From positions 20,057,806 to 20,121,805 of the forward strand of contig CM069875.1 of NCBI GenBank assembly GCA_036172665.1: a stretch of DNA of 64,000 bases, written 5' to 3'. The notes under the pieces were generated by a model. It saw only the letters and a list, made by a program, of their open reading frames with translations, ran no database searches and had not been told where the DNA came from. How positions within the stretch are numbered: position 1 is the first letter of the stretch; every line of letters starts with the position of its first letter. A program made the translations under genes and the position numbers. Shown piece after piece: positions 12,424 to 21,512 of this stretch. The stretch comes from Prosopocoilus inquinatus. Taxonomy: Eukaryota; Arthropoda; Insecta; Coleoptera; Lucanidae.

Positions 12424-14911
12424 AAGTACCTGTCCGCCTGAAGAACGTCAATTGTTTCTCCGTCAATATCAAGAAAGGAACTATCTTGGAAAGCTGCACC
12501 ATGGTGTCCTCCATCTCCCGCCAACTTGAAACAAACGTGCCAGAAGCGAAAGTCCCAAAGAAATTATGGGAAATGGTTATGTCAACAGCCCAGGAATTGA
12601 CTCCAGACCAGAAGACAAAAGCAACGAATCTGATCGGCCGCTATCAAGATGTATTCGAGGTAGAAAATGGATCCGAGGGAAGAACTGATGTCGTGAAACA
12701 CAAAATAGAGACTGGAGAAGAAAGACCTATCCGTCAAGCTCCAAGGCGATTACCATTGGCGAAGCGTGAGGAAGCGGAACGCATTTTTCGCGAGATGGAA
12801 AAGGATAATGTAATAGAACCATCAAGCAGTCCGTGGGCGTCACCAGTAGTGCTTGTGAAGAAGAAGGATGGGTCCACCAGGTTCTGTGTAGACTACCGGT
12901 TACTCAGCAATGTCACCAAGAAGGACAGCTATCCCCTGCCACGGATTGATGATACCCTGGACACCCTGGCCGGCTCAAAGATCTTCTCAACTTTGGACTT
13001 AAAGAGTGGATATTGGCAAGTGGAGCTGGCGCCTGAAGATCGAGAAAAGACGGCGTTTTCCATTGGTATGGGTCTGTGGCAATTCACAGTGATGCCATTC
13101 GGGTTATGTAAGGCTCCAGCGACATTCGAGAGGTTAGTGGAGACGGTTCTGAAAGGTCTGTCCTGGACAACGTGCATGGTGTATCTTGACGACATAATTG
13201 TCGTGGGAAAAACGTTCGACGACCACACCTGTTCCAGAAGGAAGTAAATTACCTGGGGCACATTGTTAATGGAAATGGAATCACCGTGGACCCTGTGAAG
13301 ATCAGGTGGTGAAAGACTAGCCAACTCCCAGGAATAAACACCAAATAAGGAGTTTCCTTGGCCTGTGCACTTACTATCGGCGCTACGTTCCTGGATTTGC
13401 AGATATTGCTAAGCCGTTGACAAAACTCACTGAAGAATGTCGTCCATTTGAATGGGACCAACAGTGTCAAATTGGTTTTGAACAACTAAAGCAGTACTTG
13501 ATTAGTGCTCCTATTCTGAGTTATCCTCTCCCGGAAGGCAAGTTTGTCGTGGACACAGATGCTAGCAACGTTGGGATTGGTGGTGTACTCTCCCTGATAC
13601 AAGAGGGGCAAGAGAAAGTGATCGGCTACTTCAGTAAAATCCTATCAAAGCCGGAACGAAACTATCACCGTCACAAGAAGGGAATTACTAGCCGTCGTAA
13701 AAACGATAGAACATTTCTACAAGTTCTTGTATGGTAGACGCTTCCTCCTGAGAACCGACCATGCCGCTCTAAAATGGCTTCTCCGTTTCAAGAACCCAGA
13801 AGGGCAAGTTGCACGATGGATCGAACGACTTCAAGAGTACGATTTTGAAATTCAGCATCGGGCAGGAACTAGCCATCGAAATACCGATGCTTTGTCGAGA
13901 AGACCCTGTGCCGAAGACTGTAAGCACTGTAGTCGTTTGGACGAGAAAGTAGCCACGACTGCGAGGACAGCCATTGTTGACGACAAATGGCAAGGCGAAG
14001 AACTGCGAAGAGACCAGGAGAACGACCCGGATTTGAAATTAGTGGTATAATGGAAAAGCAGGGACGCGAGGCCTACCTGGGAAGAGGTAGCACCATGTGC
14101 ACCGTCCGTAAAATCATACTGGGCGCAGTTGGACTCCATAGTGTTGGAACGTGGTCTTCTGAGACGAACCATAGAGAATCAGGAAGGCATGGAACAGAAG
14201 ACGCAGTTACTGATCCCCAAGAATAGGGTGCCAGAAATTCTGAGGGAACTTCACGATTGAACTTCGGGAGGGAATCTGGGAGTTAAGGTGCGCGAAAGAT
14301 TTTACTGGGTGAACTGCAAGGAAGACTTGAAGGATTGGTCCAGAAAGTGTGCAGTCTGCGCAGCCAGTAACGGTCCCCACAGGCGGGGCAAGGCCCCCAT
14401 GAGACAGTACAACGTTGGAAGTCCTTTTGAGAGAGTTGCCATCGATGTAGCCAGCCCGTTTCCAGAAACGAATGGTGGAAACAAGTACATCGTCGTGGTA
14501 ATGGACTACTTTAGCAAGTGGGTTGAAGCTTACGCCCTACCTAACCAAGAGGTAGTCACTATTGCGGAAGTCCTTGTCAGGGAATGGATCAGTCGGTATG
14601 GTGCACCTGCACTTGCATTCAGACCAAGGGAGGAATTTTGAATCGGCCTTGTTCAAGAACGTGTATACTCTGCTCGACGTACGGAAAACTAAAACAACTG
14701 CACTCCACCCACAGTCGGACGGAATGGTGGAAAGGTTCAACAGAACCATCAACCGACATTTGTCCAAGGTCGTTTCCGATCATCAGAGGAACTGGGACAC
14801 GTACATTCCCCTGTTTCTAATGGCATACCGCTCGTCCGTTGATGAGACAACAGGGGAGACTCCGGCGAAAGTGGTATTCGGGCGAGAGCCGAGACTGCCC
14901 TGCGACCTGAA
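12424..14911 (+). pseudogene. pol: Gypsy pol: reverse transcriptase, RNase H, integrase (broken)
   Basis: Reverse transcriptase at 12430-13225 has LPLAKREEAE, VVLVKKKDGSTRFCVDYR, DLKSGYWQVEL, PFGLCKAPATFERLV and the catalytic VYLDDIIVV. RNase H at 13417-14050 has VVDTDASNVGIGGVLS, GYFSKILSKPERNY and LRTDHAALKWLL. The integrase has a zinc-finger remnant (KCAVC near 14350), then AIDVASPF, HSDQGRNFES and HPQSDGMVERFNRT, which hold the DDE residues. Lesions seen: loss of roughly 30 codons plus a frame change near 13228 (between YLDD and LFQKEVNYLGHIV), a frameshift at 13665-13690, in-frame stops at 14048-14050 and 14258-14260, a frameshift near 14605-14625, and a 5-bp duplication near 14910. Gag, protease and the primer-binding site are absent. 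The element cannot move by itself. Confidence 0.92.
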
Positions 14912-16132
14912 GTGAAGTTTGGTGTGAAGCCTGGCGAAGTCTCTATCGACGAAGATTACATGAGCAAAATGGACGACATCCACAACCAAGTGCGTCACAA
15001 TATACAGACGGCCAGCGATCGGATGAAGGAGCACTATGACATCAACTCTCAACAAGGGGGATACCAACCTGGAGCACTGGTCTGGCTTTATAACCCCCAA
15101 AGACGTCGAGGCCTGTCCCCAAAACTGCAGACCTCTTGGGAAGGTCCTTACAAAGTGATGAAACGGATCAACGACGTCGTTTACCGCATCAAGAAGGTCC
15201 CCTATGGCAAACCCAAAGTAATCCACTTCAACCGGATAGCCTCTTACCATGGAGAAGCAGAGGAAGGGACAGTACAAAGGGTGCAAGTTTCCAAAGTGAA
15301 CTTCGAAACCTTCATGTCTCATCACGCTGAAGGAAGTAAGGCACGGTTTGGAGTGACCACGCAGAAGCAACAAGATCTCTTTAAAGTGCCACTGGAGTAC
15401 AGTCTGGCCCACTGCGTAGCAGAAGACCTGAAAATGTCCAAAGGAATCGCTCAGGTGTTTAAGAAGAAATTTGGCCAAATCGAGGAGCTCCGAAGACAGC
15501 ATCCCGTGGTAGGCAAGAGTCTGCAGATCATCTATTCGACGGCAGATCGGAGGCGCCACGTGCATTATTTAGTCACTAAGAAGACATCAAGTGGTAAACC
15601 TGACTATCACAGTATGTGGAGAGCCCTATATAGCCTGAGGGGACAGCTAATAGAGATCCACCAGATGAAGTTAGCCATCCCCAAATTGGACTGCGGATTG
15701 GATGGACTAGACTGGAGAGTAATTCGAAGCATGCTAGAAGTCATCTTCCACAGAACGGGAATTGAAGTCCTAGTCTGCAGCCACCACCCACAGGCAATAG
15801 TCAGCAACAGCAAAACCGTGGGCTACTACTTCTTCCAGACGGGAAATTGCAAGAATGGGCCACCATGTAGATTTCGACACCCTCCTTCAAGACTATCACC
15901 AGGAACATTTCGAGAAAAAACGTTTTTAAGAAGGGGGCAGTGTGGCGCGCCACCCAGCTCACTACGTCAAACTGAAGGCGTCAAGAAGTCGGTTCGTTAT
16001 GCGTCATTGGCTGCCACGCCACCGGGGTCTATACCGAACAAACTACTTTTCCCGCGATGGAGCAAACGAGAAGGCAGCGTAGAATATAAAATCGGCCGGG
16101 GTGGACTCAGGAGTCAGTCGAATTCTAAATAG
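14912..16132 (+). CDS. Integrase tail fused to TARG1/OARD1-type macro domain and CCCH-like finger
   Basis: An unbroken 406-codon frame. The apparent start is only where the frame reopens after a 5-bp duplication. Residues 1-115 are the usual gypsy integrase C-terminus (WEGPYKVMKRINDVVYRIKK, KVIHFNRIASY). Residues about 153-290 read as a macro domain of the TARG1 (OARD1) type: DLFKVP, SLAHCVAEDLKMSKGIA, VFKKKFG, HYLVTKKTSSGKP, IPKLDCGLDGLDW and IEVLVC. The two residues known to be catalytic in human TARG1, the Lys of TKK and the Asp of CGLD, are present as K223 and D264. TARG1 removes ADP-ribose from acidic residues; activity here is inferred. Residues 305-323 (YYFFQTGNCKNGPPCRFRH) resemble a CCCH zinc finger lacking its first Cys. 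The frame then runs through the polypurine tract and most of U3, stopping inside the LTR. The related element at 51871-55885 ends right after its integrase tail. Confidence 0.85.
   Translation: MKFGVKPGEVSIDEDYMSKMDDIHNQVRHNIQTASDRMKEHYDINSQQGGYQPGALVWLYNPQRRRGLSPKLQTSWEGPYKVMKRINDVVYRIKKVPYGKPKVIHFNRIASYHGEAEEGTVQRVQVSKVNFETFMSHHAEGSKARFGVTTQKQQDLFKVPLEYSLAHCVAEDLKMSKGIAQVFKKKFGQIEELRRQHPVVGKSLQIIYSTADRRRHVHYLVTKKTSSGKPDYHSMWRALYSLRGQLIEIHQMKLAIPKLDCGLDGLDWRVIRSMLEVIFHRTGIEVLVCSHHPQAIVSNSKTVGYYFFQTGNCKNGPPCRFRHPPSRLSPGTFREKTFLRRGQCGAPPSSLRQTEGVKKSVRYASLAATPPGSIPNKLLFPRWSKREGSVEYKIGRGGLRSQSNSK
15928..15940 (+). other. Polypurine tract of the gypsy element
   Basis: AAGAAGGGGGCAG sits directly before the 3' LTR (TGTGG). 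This is where plus-strand synthesis is primed in LTR retrotransposons. The second gypsy element in the window has the closely similar AAGAGGGGGGCAG at the same position, which supports the call. Confidence 0.85.
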
Positions 16133-16271
16133 CGATCGTCGAAGTTAGATTTAGTGTATAAATAAATTGTTACAAATAAATTGGATTGTAAGCATTATTA
16201 AATTACGGTTAAGTTTTTACCGAGTGTTTTATTCGTTTAAATAAATTAATTTAAACCCTAGAAACGTAACA
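15941..16271 (+). repeat. 3' LTR of the macro-domain gypsy element (331 bp)
   Basis: Starts TGTGGCGCGCCACC and ends GAAACGTAACA (TG...CA), flanked by the polypurine tract on the left and the ATAT target duplication on the right. The first 154 bases match the 5' remnant. It holds a TATA-like box at 16085, an initiator-like TCAGTC at 16114 and AATAAA signals at about 16161 and 16175. U3 is therefore about 170 bp, and R/U5 make up the rest (inferred). Confidence 0.9.
16085..16147 (+). promoter_or_regulatory. LTR core promoter: TATA box, initiator and DPE-like motif
   Basis: TATAAA at 16085-16090 lies 31 bases upstream of the A of an arthropod-type initiator TCAGTC (16114-16119). Counting that A (16116) as +1, positions +28 to +32 (16143-16147) read AGTTA, which fits the DPE consensus RGWYV. 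Spacing of all three motifs is canonical. In the 5' remnant only the TATA box survives (12414-12420), so that copy should not start transcription normally. Confidence 0.6.
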
Positions 16272-16697
16272 ATATGTACATAATTGTGGTTATCCATTTT
16301 AATTCTTTTTAATTACAAAACGTGAGAAGTTAATTTTCGTAAAATGCGCGACTCACAGACAAGAGATGCACAGCCCACTTAGTTTTTGTTTAATTTGATT
16401 GTTTCATTTTTAAAATTTATAAATTACTTCCTTAAATTCTCGTTCTTTTTCCATTCTTGGGTATATTTGTTTAGATTTTCATATTCATATTAGTAAAAAA
16501 AAAAAAAAAAAAATAGTAGTGCAATTCGGAAAGCAAAAGCTGACTGACTGTCTTCTGTTAAAAACGGAACTCAGAAGAAATGCTAAATCAATTCAAATTG
16601 TGGCTTTTTTAAGTAATTTTGTTTGACGTATCATTTATTAAAATCGGATAAGAAGTAAGGACGCTACATCATTAAAGGCTTTTCATATTCCACCCGG
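16272..16697. other. Intergenic stretch with an A19 tract
   Basis: No gene. A run of 19 A residues lies at 16495-16513, preceded by AT-rich sequence. It could be the tail of an old retroposed sequence, but no body was recognised. Confidence 0.4.
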
Positions 16698-18001
16698 TAC
16701 GTGGGCTGCTGGAAAAGTTTCTGGAAACGGTGTGAAAAAATGCATATGAAATTTGGTAAACGGTATCATTGTTTTTCGAAGTATTCGCTTTTGACGTCAA
16801 TTCACTTTTGCATAAGCTCGATCCAATTTCTAAAACACGTTTTCCACTGTAAAGATGGTACCTCAGAAACCAGTGTCCGGAATGTTTCAACCGCTGCTTA
16901 GGCCGACGAAAATCGCTCACCACGCATTTTATTTTTGATATTTGGGAACAAAAAGAAATCATTAGGGGATAAATCAGGTGAATATGGACAATGAGTCATT
17001 AATTCAACATTTTTGTTGGACAAAAAATCAACTACGAGTATTTGACGGGCTGAGTGAGAGCTGGCGTTGTCATGATGGAGAATAATTCGTCAATTTCGAT
17101 TGTTTCTTCTTATTTGATCGATGACTTCCGGCAAACAAATTGTAGTATACCAATCGGCATTCACGGTTTTTCGATCTTCTGAAGCCACGGCTGCTACGTG
17201 TCCAGCTAAACCAAAGAAACAAGCAATCACTTGCTTCGCAGCACTGCGTGAACGGACAACTTTTGTTGGTTTTAGTTCATTTTGAAATACCCAAACGGTA
17301 GATTGTTGTTTACTTTCTGGCTCGTATGAATAGATCCACGTTTCGTTACCAGTAACGATGTTATAAACTAAATTTGAACGACTTCCATTGAATTTCTTGA
17401 GCATTTCTTCGCACCATTTGACCCGACCCTGCTTTTGCGCTTCTGTTAAATTGTGTGGGATCCACCGACTGCAAAGCTTTCGTACGTTCAAATGATCATG
17501 CAAAATCTGGTGTCTTGGTTTCATGTCAATGCGTAAGGATGCTTGAATCACACGGTATCTCACACGTCGATCTCGCTCAAGCATTTCACGCACAGCATCT
17601 ATATTAGTGGCAACAACAGATGTTGATGGACAACCTTCACGAAATACGTCACTGAGAGAGGTACGTCCACGCTGGAATTCGGCAAGCCAATTATAAACAC
17701 TGCTCTTTGATGATGCTTCATCTCCAAAAGCCAAATGAAGCCGATAGAGGCATTGTTTCGGCGTTAGACCACATTTGATATCGTAAAAACTCATGGCACG
17801 AAAATTTTCACGCGAGATTTCCATGTTTACATAAAATTACTTTTTCTCAAATGCTGTACAAACAAAACTAGTTCACTTGGATAGAAATTGTCAAAAGAAT
17901 TATAGGCGAAAAACGTCAAATTTTTCAAATATGACAGTTGATAAACGCGAACAATTCTAGACCTACTAGATTCCAGAAAATTTTCCAGCAGCTCACGTGT
18001 A
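16698..18001 (-). mobile_element. Full-length but dead mariner element
   Basis: About 1.3 kb, the usual mariner size. The ends are inverted repeats of about 30 bp: left ACGTGGGCTGCTGGAAAAG, right (read inward) ACGTGAGCTGCTGGAAAAT, both continuing TTTCTGGAA. TA dinucleotides lie at both edges (16698-16699 and 18000-18001), although the two TIR starts differ by two bases. The single transposase gene inside is on the minus strand and disabled. Confidence 0.85.
16768..17824 (-). pseudogene. Mariner transposase pseudogene
   Basis: One continuous frame of about 350 codons from the ATG at 17824 to 16768, interrupted by in-frame stops (the first at 17090-17092) and not by frameshifts. Residues 1-70 form the paired helix-turn-helix region (SSVYNWLAEFQRGRTSLSD). 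The mariner WVPH.L motif is present as WIPHNLT at 121-127. The catalytic triad is damaged: VTGNETW has Asn160 where mariners have Asp. HHDNASSH and SPDLSPNDFF keep the other two Asp. By my count 36 residues separate the last two, two more than the usual 34. Nonsense changes alone, without indels, suggest decay by point mutation. Confidence 0.93.
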
Positions 18002-18857
18002 TGTATAAAAAAGGCATAACAAGCAATATTCATTGCAACATGTGAAGCTACTATTTATACGTATTTGCGTTCGATCTAGAAAGTGAGTTGTTAAACAGTA
18101 ATTTGGTTGTTAACAGAGAAAATAAAGGTTATGGAACTTTTTTGTTCGTGAAAGCAAATTCACAAAAAAGGAGTATAATTTTCAATGATATTGATCTTTT
18201 TCAAAAAGCATTTTTAAATTCATTTTTTCATTTTTTATTCATGAAATTAATGTTCTCATTTTGAACTTTTAAGGACATTAGTAAAGGGAAACATTTCTCC
18301 TTAATTGCAATTCATATTCATTATGGTATCATGAGAGTAATAAAAACGTGAAACAAAGATATTCTTGTACTATGATTCTGGTGTTTTCTTTAACTTAATA
18401 CAATAAAAAATAAAGTTCATACCTATGTTACTTTCAACTTTCTTCCTCTCCTTGCAAATTTATAAGAAGTGGTCGAAATATTAACTTTGAAAAACTTGGA
18501 AACATTTTACTTTAGAAATACAAAAATGAAATCAAGTATTGTCCAAACGTTGCCTAAATTTGTTAATTCCTTTAATAAGCACAGTTTTTTTTTTGTAAGT
18601 TAACAAACATTAAATTATAAGTTCACCTTAAAGAAGAAAACTTTCTTATTATATTGAAAAATGACAAATTCCCCGAAATTTATCAAGATATTTTAAAAGA
18701 AAGAAAGGTAGAAAGGATTAATGTGACTTACGTTACGGTAGAAAAGTATTCCACGAACTTCGACACCAATATAAAACAGTTCAAAACCGAACATAATTCC
18801 GTTAATAATATGCACATAATAAAATTTCATAATTTGCTGTAAAGCAAACAAAATTTG
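18002..18857. other. Intergenic stretch
   Basis: AT-rich, no supported gene. A 62-codon plus-strand frame at 18654-18842 has no recognisable motif. TTTATT near 18226-18233 could serve as a minus-strand AATAAA signal for the gene at 18858-20255, but it lies about 630 bases past the stop. Confidence 0.4.
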
Positions 18858-20255
18858 TCAAAGCATGTACCTCATATTCTGTATTTTAATCGACGTTTTT
18901 CCATTTCCAATTCTACGTTGTTCTTCGTGAGTCTTCGCAATTTTTACCTTCAAGTCTTCCCCGGTACAATCACCGACATCACTTCTAAAGAACTTGGCTC
19001 TCTCACTGCCACGAAACAACTGCTTGTAATCTGATCGAACATCCTTCCGGTAAAACCTCAGCTTGCTTACTCTTAAGGTCAACATTATCCTGATTTTGAT
19101 ATGTCTGATTATATACTTCTCCGTCTTTAGTTTTTGTTTCAAGGCGTCGTACCTTCTTCTGTTGCATAAGATGGCTTTGTTCTGAGCGTCTCTGTTCTTA
19201 GCGAACACTCCTTTGTTATACAGCCGGTCGAAAAAGTACTCATTGGCGTCATTTGTATCAAATTTTCCTGGTACATAAATAGGGTTATTGTATAAACTCA
19301 GGCTTTCTTCGGAACACTCATATATGGTATCTTCATGTAGATTTGTTTTAGCATTCAATGTGTTGTAGAGAGCAATATTTTGGCCTAAGGTGCTTTTATG
19401 TTTGTCTTCCTTAGCCTGGGGACACTTAGTCAAAACTGATGAACATTCTTCAAAATCGAGGTTTTGTTCGGAGTAATTTTTATAAGTTTCGATTGGTTTG
19501 GTCTGGGCATCATACAATTCGTTCACCGTGTATTTACCGTTCACCTTTTTTGGTTTACGTTTTGGTTTAAGTGCCTTCAGGATAATAACGAAAATATTTT
19601 CATTATCTGTTTTACTGAGGAGACGTTCTTTGTAAACCTCAGGCAAAGAAAGATCGCTGTTCTTTGAATATGTGTAGTAGCTTTCTGGAAAATGAGCCCT
19701 GTAGTTTTCTGATACTTGAGAGAATATGACAGAAACGTCGTTTTCCTCTTCGACTATTTCGATTTTATCGACATCTACTTTCGTTTCGTTTTTCGCCTGA
19801 TTCTTATCAGAGAATTTCGTTCTATAGTTTTCAGACACTTGAGTGAAAATCAGCGACATGTCATTTTCGTTTTCGAGTACTTCTATTTTGTCCAAGTCTG
19901 ATTTCGATTTTATAGAACTTTCTACATCACTGATGACAGAAATGAGATCGTCTATGTTTTCTAACGAAACTGAACTCGTGTCTTCTCTATCTTTTATTTT
20001 ACTAGATGTGCTCAGTTCCATTATGAGATTTTCTCGGGAAGTTTCTTTCTGTATACTGAGCATGTGAGATCTGTTATGCATCCAGCCTTTGCTTATGGTC
20101 CATTGTTTTAACCACTCCGGTTTTTTTAATTCTTTTTGCTGCTTTTGTTTCTTGTCGTGTAATTGTTGTCTTTCATTGTTTTCCGGAGTCCAGGAACCTC
20201 GTTTTACGATCACACACATACACAGGCACCGGATAATTTTATTGAAAATCGTCAT
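18858..20255 (-). CDS. Uncharacterised 465-residue protein with a 41-residue tandem duplication
   Basis: A single long open frame; its length in AT-rich DNA makes chance unlikely. I do not recognise the family. Residues 1-17 contain a short Cys-rich hydrophobic stretch (RCLCMCVIV), followed by a basic, Gln/Lys-rich segment. Residues 120-148 and 161-189 are two copies of one motif, DKIEVLENENDMSLIF and DKIEIVEEENDVSVIF, each followed by QVSENYR. The period is 41 residues (123 bp). The middle is acidic; residues about 380-430 are basic (RHIKIRIMLTLRVSKLRFYR). No transposase, polymerase or protease motif was seen. The start codon lies in CAACCATGA, an acceptable insect context. It may be a host gene, an exon of one, or a gene from an unrecognised element. 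Confidence 0.6.
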   Translation of the reverse strand: MTIFNKIIRCLCMCVIVKRGSWTPENNERQQLHDKKQKQQKELKKPEWLKQWTISKGWMHNRSHMLSIQKETSRENLIMELSTSSKIKDREDTSSVSLENIDDLISVISDVESSIKSKSDLDKIEVLENENDMSLIFTQVSENYRTKFSDKNQAKNETKVDVDKIEIVEEENDVSVIFSQVSENYRAHFPESYYTYSKNSDLSLPEVYKERLLSKTDNENIFVIILKALKPKRKPKKVNGKYTVNELYDAQTKPIETYKNYSEQNLDFEECSSVLTKCPQAKEDKHKSTLGQNIALYNTLNAKTNLHEDTIYECSEESLSLYNNPIYVPGKFDTNDANEYFFDRLYNKGVFAKNRDAQNKAILCNRRRYDALKQKLKTEKYIIRHIKIRIMLTLRVSKLRFYRKDVRSDYKQLFRGSERAKFFRSDVGDCTGEDLKVKIAKTHEEQRRIGNGKTSIKIQNMRYML

Positions 20256-20980
20256 GGTTGATTAAGTTCGAGTGCAAAATGTTCGGAAACGAATTTTGTG
20301 CAAAACATAGTGATTGTATGCCTCGTATCGCGGATGTACGTGGAGCTGTGTGAAACGATACTGACTCAGTGATATGTATCTAAAGGCTGCATTAACCGTG
20401 AAAATTCATTTGCGATTACAGTTCCGACAGCGGATATTCTTTGTGTTATTAGGTTTGTGTTGGTGTGCAGTCATGTATGCGTAAAAATATGTGAACGAGT
20501 TTATGTTTTATTGTAGAATATCAATGACGTTCAGTTTTAACTCTTACTAACTATGCGTTAAAATAACTTTTTGAAGGTAAGTATATGCTTTGAGTGTAAT
20601 TACTTATAACTTTTTTACACGTTTCCAATTAATTATTAAATTATTATTACCGTGAAAAAAGTTTGCCGCAACGTAATAGATCGCAAAATAAGTTAAACAT
20701 TTGTATCTTAAATTACTTAAGGCAGATACAAATTTTCAGTTTACTTTTAAATAGTCTCTAATATTGATAATCCTATATATGCCCTTATAATTTTTGTAGA
20801 AATGTTTTTAGAAATTGTGAGAGAAGTATCGAATATACCAACTAAGTACTTACTATCTCTCCTTTCTCTCAATTTAGATCAAATTTTATACAAAAATTAA
20901 TATCCTCTTATACGGCCTTAAGCTAAAGAATCCTGATAGAACTAATTTTTTGAGAGGGTCTTAATTTAACAAGCGTGGGC
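20256..20980. other. Possible upstream region of the minus-strand gene
   Basis: Upstream of the ATG at 20255 on the minus strand. No TATA box or initiator with canonical spacing was identified, and no other gene was seen. Confidence 0.35.
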
Positions 20981-20982
20981 TT

Positions 20983-21290
20983 ATAAATTCGAAACGAGTG
21001 AGCTTGCAGTATCCCTATTACTTGACGCTAAGAATGAATCTATTAACAATCTCCTAGAAGTAGAAGTCACTAAAAAGTTACGTGTGTCACTGTGAAGAAA
21101 GGGGATGTAACCGTCATGTTCCCCTACCAAGCCCATACCTGATTTAACGGATCCTCCACAGGCAGTTTTACAAGTTAAGGTACATGGTTGGGGAGCAGAA
21201 TTCGATTTTGACAAAATAGGAGAAGTTTGGAATTTAAGCAGTTTTCACGAACTTTTATTGTTTCTAAAATCTCAGAAAAAATGTTATCCC
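20983..21290 (+). pseudogene. Unidentified decayed coding remnant
   Basis: Three consecutive plus-strand stretches in different frames look protein-like: FETSELAVSLLLDAKNESI (from about 20990), VTVKKGDVTVMFPYQAHT (about 21085-21140) and PDLTDPPQAVLQVKVHGWG with EFDFDKIGEVWNLSSFHELL after it (about 21140-21255). Two frame changes link them. The family is not recognised. It could be a piece of a mobile element, an integrated viral sequence or a host pseudogene. Confidence 0.35.
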
Positions 21291-21512
21291 TGTTATCTAA
21301 GTATTAAACATTTCTCACGCAGTTGAATAGTCCATCATATGCTATCGCAAAAATACTCACATTTTAATCACTTTGGCAGTACATTACATGAAAGGTATTC
21401 GGAAAATTCATTACGAAACCAAAGTAAAGAATGTTAAAAAACCTTCAAACCACGTTTGGAGTTGGCAATGACTTGGGATGGCAAGAAACATGGTATGTTT
21501 AATTACTTAGAG

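Larger units (their letters stand above)
12270..16271 (+). mobile_element. Ty3/gypsy LTR retrotransposon with macro-domain ORF, internally deleted
   Basis: The element is bounded by the 4-bp direct repeat ATAT (12266-12269 and 16272-16275), starts TGTGG and ends GTAACA. The first 154 bases (12270-12423) repeat at 15941-16094 with one difference, so the outer ends are LTR sequence. The 5' side lost the rest of its LTR, the primer-binding site, gag and protease: pol sequence begins right after position 12423. The order reverse transcriptase, RNase H, integrase is that of Ty3/gypsy; motif similarity suggests the 412/mdg1-like side of the group (inference). Unusually, about 300 codons with a macro domain and a CCCH-like motif follow the integrase C-terminus. 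The target duplication shows that the ends are those of a real insertion. Confidence 0.93.

Noticed and set aside
14783..15565. 260-codon minus-strand frame opposite the integrase and macro-domain region
   Set aside because: It is the antisense shadow of a GC-richer true coding frame and has no recognisable domain.
15365..15781. Macro domain as part of a host OARD1 gene at this locus
   Set aside because: It is in one frame with the integrase tail and runs through the polypurine tract into the LTR, inside ATAT target duplications. No introns are seen.
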